The notes beneath the pieces are model-generated. The model was not told where the DNA came from, made no database searches, and was given only the letters and a program-made list of their open reading frames with translations. Shown here in pieces: positions 7,226 to 10,003 of a stretch of DNA of 10,003 bases. Both the position numbers and the translations under genes were made by a program. Position 1 is the stretch's first letter; each line of letters opens with the position of its first letter. This DNA is from DASUZD01 sp036377055. GTDB taxonomy: Bacteria > Actinomycetota > Thermoleophilia > Gaiellales > Gaiellaceae. The stretch covers positions 1 to 10,003 of the forward strand of contig DASUZD010000242.1 in the NCBI GenBank assembly GCA_036377055.1, read 5' to 3'.

Positions 7226-7831
7226 TTATCGTAGCGCCCGCGGCTCCTCCGTGCCAGCCTGGACGGCCATGGCCGCCTCCACCACGTCCTCGGTGAACCC
7301 TCGACGCGCGAGGAGCCGCGCTGTTCGCACGCCTCCCCCACGCTTCTCGACGAGGCCCGCTGCGCGCTCGTGCTCGGGCGCGAGCTCTGCGACGGCGGCT
7401 TCCGCGGCGGCGCTGTCGATCCCTCGCCGCTCGAGGTCCGCGCGGATCGCCGCGTCGCCGTAGCCGCGGTCGGCGAGGGCGCGTGCGCGCGAGCGGGCGA
7501 CGCGGTCGTCGTCGACGAGGCCCGCGCAACGAAGTGTCGAGAGCGCTTCCTCGCGTCCGGCGGGCGCGACCCGACGGCGCCGAAGGCGAGCCTCGAGCTC
7601 CTGGGCGGAGAGGTCGCGGTGCCGGAGCGCGGCAGTGGAAGCCTCGAGCGCCTCGTGGCGACGGAGCTCGCGGCGCAGCAGCCGGAGCCGGGCTCGGTCG
7701 AGGGCGCAACCCGCTGAGAGGCCGGCGCGCACGACGACCTCGAGCGGGAGCGTCCTCCACGCGGCACCATCGAGCTCGACGTGCACCTTGCCGCCGCGGC
7801 CGGCGCTGCGAAGTGCGGTGACGAGTGCCAC
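7226..7831 (-). CDS. recX: Regulatory protein RecX
   Basis: RecX binds RecA-DNA filaments and limits recombinase activity in the cytoplasm. The 201-residue reading has the helical, Arg/Leu-rich three-helix repeats of the family. These include RARLRLLRRELRRHEALEAS (~46-65), LSAQELEARLRRRRV (~74-88) and GLVDDDRVARSRARALADRG (~104-123), followed by YGDAAIRADLERRGI (~124-138), the best-conserved stretch. The start chosen is GTG 7831-7829, the first usable start after the recA stop, leaving a 20-nt gap. There is no clear Shine-Dalgarno sequence, so expression may rely on coupling to recA. The same frame stays open into recA, but that upstream part is recA's shadow. Position directly after recA is the classic arrangement and supports the call. 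Confidence 0.9.
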   Translation of the reverse strand: MALVTALRSAGRGGKVHVELDGAAWRTLPLEVVVRAGLSAGCALDRARLRLLRRELRRHEALEASTAALRHRDLSAQELEARLRRRRVAPAGREEALSTLRCAGLVDDDRVARSRARALADRGYGDAAIRADLERRGIDSAAAEAAVAELAPEHERAAGLVEKRGGGVRTARLLARRGFTEDVVEAAMAVQAGTEEPRALR

Positions 7832-7851
7832 GGCGGAGCTCTGCGCGAGGC

Positions 7852-8931
7852 CTACGTCGTCTGCGCCACCGCTTCCGCCGGCTCGGCTGAGGCCTTGGCG
7901 CCGTTCTCCGCCTGCGCCGCCGCCGGCAGGAGCCGCGCCGAGACGACCTGGTCGGGACCGGTCAGGCTCTGGATCCGCGTCAGGATCTGCTGCCCGACGT
8001 CCGGGTGTTCGCGCAGGAAGGCCGTCGCGTTCTGGCGGCCCTGTCCGAGCCGCTCGTCCTCGAAGCTGAAGTAGGAGCCCGACTTCTGGACGATCTTCCG
8101 CTCGAGCGCGGAGTCGAGCACCGTCCCCTCCCACGAGATCCCCGAGCCGTAGATGATGTCGAACTCGGCCTGCTTGAACGGCGGCGCGACCTTGTTCTTG
8201 ACGACCTTCACGCGCACGCGGTTGCCGATCGCCTCCACGCCCTCCTTCAGCGTCTCGATCCGGCGGATGTCGAGGCGCACGGACGCGTAGAACTTCAGAG
8301 CGCGTCCGCCCGGCGTCGTCTCGGGGTTCCCGAACATAACGCCGATTTTCTCCCGGAGCTGGTTCGTGAAGAGGCAGATCGTGTCAGTGCGGTTCAGCGT
8401 CGCCGTCAACTTCCGCAAGGCCTTGCTCATCAATCGCGCCTGGAGCCCGACCTGAGTGTCGCCCATCTCACCCTCGATCTCGGCTTTTGGCACAAGAGCG
8501 GCAACCGAATCGATCGCGACAACATCGATAGCGCCGCTAAGGATCATCAGCTCAGCGATTTCGAGTGCCTGTTCGCCCGTGTCCGGCTGAGAGACGAGCA
8601 GATCATCGATGTCGACGCCGATGCGCTTCGCATATTGGGGATCCATCGAATGTTCAACGTCGATGAATAAGCACTTCCCGCCGCGACGCTGCGCTTCGGC
8701 GATGACGTGATAGACGAGTGTCGTCTTGCCTGAAGACTCTGGCCCGAACAGTTCGATAACCCGCCCCCTGGGGAGGCCGCCGATGCCGAGGGCGAGGTCA
8801 AGCGATAAGGAGCCGGTCGAGATCGCAGGGACCGCGGCAAGCGCATTCTCGTTCATTTGCATGATCGCGCCGCTTCCGTACGCACGACGGACTTGAGAGA
8901 CGGCTGCGTCAAGTGCTTGGTCGCGATCCAT
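7852..8931 (-). CDS. recA: Recombinase RecA
   Basis: RecA polymerises on single-stranded DNA to drive homologous recombination and LexA cleavage in the SOS response. The 359 residues include Walker A GPESSGKT (63-70), E93 in FIDVEHSMDP (the usual catalytic glutamate, in a DAEHALDP-like motif with small changes), and Walker B-type VVAIDS ending at D141-S142. The NQLREKIGVMFGNPETTPGG loop region (~190-209) and ALKFYASVRLDIRR follow. The C-terminal tail is Ala-rich. The ATG at 8931-8929 is fixed by a consensus Shine-Dalgarno sequence with 6-nt spacing; the open frame extending to 9102 is upstream read-through. The thpR stop ends 2 nt before this ATG. Codons 1 to about 200 use far more A/T-ending codons than the rest (see findings). 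No LexA-type operator was recognised immediately upstream, so any SOS control would act further up the operon. Confidence 0.99.
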   Translation of the reverse strand: MDRDQALDAAVSQVRRAYGSGAIMQMNENALAAVPAISTGSLSLDLALGIGGLPRGRVIELFGPESSGKTTLVYHVIAEAQRRGGKCLFIDVEHSMDPQYAKRIGVDIDDLLVSQPDTGEQALEIAELMILSGAIDVVAIDSVAALVPKAEIEGEMGDTQVGLQARLMSKALRKLTATLNRTDTICLFTNQLREKIGVMFGNPETTPGGRALKFYASVRLDIRRIETLKEGVEAIGNRVRVKVVKNKVAPPFKQAEFDIIYGSGISWEGTVLDSALERKIVQKSGSYFSFEDERLGQGRQNATAFLREHPDVGQQILTRIQSLTGPDQVVSARLLPAAAQAENGAKASAEPAEAVAQTT

Positions 8932-8933
8932 CG

Positions 8934-9485
8934 TCAACCTCCTAGGGCGAACGTTTCGAGTGCCTCGTACTGCGCCCCGCTGGACCGCAGCACCGAATGA
9001 TAGAGAGCGGCGTCGGACGGACGGAACGGGCCGAGCTCCGGGAGAGACGGCGCGAGGCGGGGAGGCCGGCGGAAGCGCAGGACGGTGAGGTGCGCGAGCC
9101 ACGGCCGCTTCTCGGGCTCGTACACGCCGAGCCTGCGCAGGCGCTCGTGCAGGTCGCGCGCGAGGTCGCCGGCGGCGCCGCCCGCGTCAGCGAGAACGAC
9201 CATCGCGACGCTTCGCGTCTCGCGGTAGCGCACGGGCTCGAAGACGATCGGCGCGGCAGCCGCGGCCGCTCCTCGAAGCTCAGCGGCGACGGGCTCGACC
9301 TCCTCGCGGGGGCGGTGGCCGAGGAACGCGAGCGTGACGTGCAGGTGCTCGCGGGGGACGACGCGGCCGTCGCGCAGCTCTGCGTCCTGCCACGCAGCGA
9401 CCGCGCCGGCGACGTCGTCGGGAAGCCTGAGGCCGCAGAAGAGGCGGATCCGTTCACCGCCGCGCACGCTACCGGTCGCGCTCAC
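8934..9485 (-). CDS. thpR: RNA 2',3'-cyclic phosphodiesterase (LigT/ThpR family)
   Basis: This family of 2H phosphoesterases opens 2',3'-cyclic phosphate ends of RNA to 2'-phosphates; some members ligate tRNA halves in vitro. The cellular role in bacteria is unclear. Both catalytic HxT motifs are present: H49-V-T51 in HLHVTLAFLGH and H132-L-T134 in AHLTVLRF, spaced as in the family. Length is 183 residues, close to the usual ~180. The GTG start at 9485-9483 overlaps the cinA stop as GTGA. It gives about 12 residues ahead of the typical start (IRLFCGLRLP), so an internal GTG at residue 7 is possible, but the overlap favours the longer form. Its end carries the recA ribosome binding site. Placement between cinA and recA suggests co-expression rather than a known joint pathway. 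Confidence 0.93.
   Translation of the reverse strand: MSATGSVRGGERIRLFCGLRLPDDVAGAVAAWQDAELRDGRVVPREHLHVTLAFLGHRPREEVEPVAAELRGAAAAAAPIVFEPVRYRETRSVAMVVLADAGGAAGDLARDLHERLRRLGVYEPEKRPWLAHLTVLRFRRPPRLAPSLPELGPFRPSDAALYHSVLRSSGAQYEALETFALGG
8937..8944 (-). promoter_or_regulatory. Consensus ribosome binding site of recA, embedded in the thpR 3' end
   Basis: On the minus strand TAGGAGGT is a near-perfect anti-16S match, 6 nt before the recA ATG. The same bases encode the last Leu-Gly-Gly codons of thpR, and the thpR TGA overlaps the spacer. This fixes the recA start and points to strong initiation coupled to thpR translation. Confidence 0.9.
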
Positions 9486-10003
9486 CCCGATTCGTGCCGA
9501 TTCTGTGCCAAGACGCGGCGGAGGAGGTGCAGCGCCATCACGGTGGCTCGGCGGCGGATCGTCTCGCGATCGCCCGGGACGGAGAACTCCGCGCCGCGAC
9601 CGCCTTCAGGTGTCTCGGCGTGCAGGAAGACGAGTCCGACCGGCTTCTCCGGGGTCGCGCCGCCGGGGCCCGCGATTCCGGTGATCGAGACCGCGACGTC
9701 CGCACCCAGGCGCTCGCGCGCGCCCTCCGCCATGGCCCGAGCGGTCTCGGCCGACACGGCCCCATGCCTCGTCAAGACGTCACCCGGCACCCCTAGCGCG
9801 CGCTCCTTGAGCTCGTTCGAGTAGGCCACGACTCCGCCTACGAAGACGTCGCTCGAGCCGGAAATCGACGTCAGTCGCGCGCCCACGAGCCCGCCCGTGA
9901 TCGACTCCGCGGTCGCGAGGCTCCAGCCCCGCTCGCGGCAGAGGTCGAGGACGAGCGCCTCCACCGGGCGCTCGTCGTGCGCGAACACGTACGGCTCGAG
10001 CCG
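9482..10003 (-). CDS. cinA: CinA family protein, C-terminal NMN deamidase-type domain (5' end beyond window)
   Basis: The C-terminal domain of CinA (PncC domain) removes the amide of nicotinamide mononucleotide, recycling the pyridine by-product of NAD-dependent DNA ligase. Full-length CinA also has an N-terminal MoCF-like pyrophosphatase domain. Visible here are 173 residues with TAESITGGLVGARLT (~31-45), YSNELK with Y61 and K66 (the active-site Tyr/Lys pair), GAVSAETARAMAEGARE and VSITGIAGPGGATPEKPVG. The frame is open to the window edge. Upstream residues (RLEPYVFAHDERPVE) match the linker of full-length CinA, so it is probably the full protein rather than a stand-alone PncC starting at GTG 9988. 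The signature is AESITGG, where many homologs have AESCTGG. The stop overlaps the thpR GTG, and cinA near recA is a recurrent gene order linked to competence. Confidence 0.93.
   Translation of the reverse strand, partial: RLEPYVFAHDERPVEALVLDLCRERGWSLATAESITGGLVGARLTSISGSSDVFVGGVVAYSNELKERALGVPGDVLTRHGAVSAETARAMAEGARERLGADVAVSITGIAGPGGATPEKPVGLVFLHAETPEGGRGAEFSVPGDRETIRRRATVMALHLLRRVLAQNRHESG

Noticed and set aside
7219..7237. GCGCT/AGCGC stem spanning the recX stop as a terminator
   Set aside because: The stem is only 5 bp with a 9-nt loop and is not directly followed by a U-run on the minus strand.
7161..7296. Short plus-strand reading frame starting MKVKPIQEKNAMQAKRW
   Set aside because: The GGAG directly abuts the ATG with no spacer, and the second half is the antisense of recX and is Pro/Arg-rich. 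The first part just reflects the low-GC intergenic patch.
7832..8134. N-terminal extension of recX into recA
   Set aside because: These codons overlap the recA C-terminus out of frame and encode an Arg/Gly-rich stretch with no RecX similarity. GTG 7831 gives the normal length.
8745..8755. Palindrome CGAACAGTTCG, reminiscent of an actinobacterial LexA box
   Set aside because: The half sites are separated by 1 nt instead of 4, and it sits inside recA codons for the conserved IELFG stretch, so it is explained by coding.

Overview
The window is very GC-rich, roughly 70%, with dense reading frames on both strands. It looks like an actinobacterial chromosome. RNase Y next to recA-recX and miaB, together with the style of the proteins, suggests a deep-branching actinobacterium such as the class Thermoleophilia (Gaiellales or Solirubrobacterales). 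That placement is from memory of family sequences, not a search.

Layout, left to right. (1) The N-terminal part of miaB (tRNA methylthiotransferase) is on the minus strand and runs off the left edge. (2) A 95-base divergent intergenic region (462-556) holds a perfect 12-bp inverted repeat and a possible promoter. (3) On the plus strand, a 1484-residue secreted multidomain protein is an ExeM/NucH-type extracellular nuclease. Its order is signal peptide, lamin-tail domain, Ig-like domain, lamin-tail domain, Ig-like domain, OB-fold-like region, endonuclease/exonuclease/phosphatase domain, two PKD-like domains and a C-terminal PxKF-like domain. (4) A 133-residue membrane protein is translationally coupled to it by a GTGA overlap. 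(5) On the minus strand, rny (RNase Y) ends convergently with the small membrane protein gene, overlapping it by 8 bp. (6) A 285-bp gap is rich in short dyads and has an unusually low-GC patch. (7) On the minus strand, a compact block is transcribed cinA > thpR > recA > recX. cinA and thpR share a GTGA overlap, thpR ends 2 nt before recA, and recX starts about 20 nt after recA. cinA is cut by the right edge.

The minus-strand genes are housekeeping functions: competence and nucleotide-pool repair (CinA), RNA end processing (ThpR), recombination (RecA/RecX), mRNA decay (RNase Y) and tRNA modification (MiaB). The nuclease plus membrane-protein pair lies in the opposite orientation between rny and miaB and looks like an accessory insertion into a conserved neighbourhood (inference).

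The two most notable observations are internal. The nuclease has a near-perfect tandem duplication of its lamin-tail plus Ig-like module. The first ~200 codons of recA, and possibly the end of thpR, use many more A/T-ending codons than the rest of recA, as expected for a recombination mosaic. I did not see a convincing wholly new system, CRISPR array, mobile element, tRNA or rRNA.
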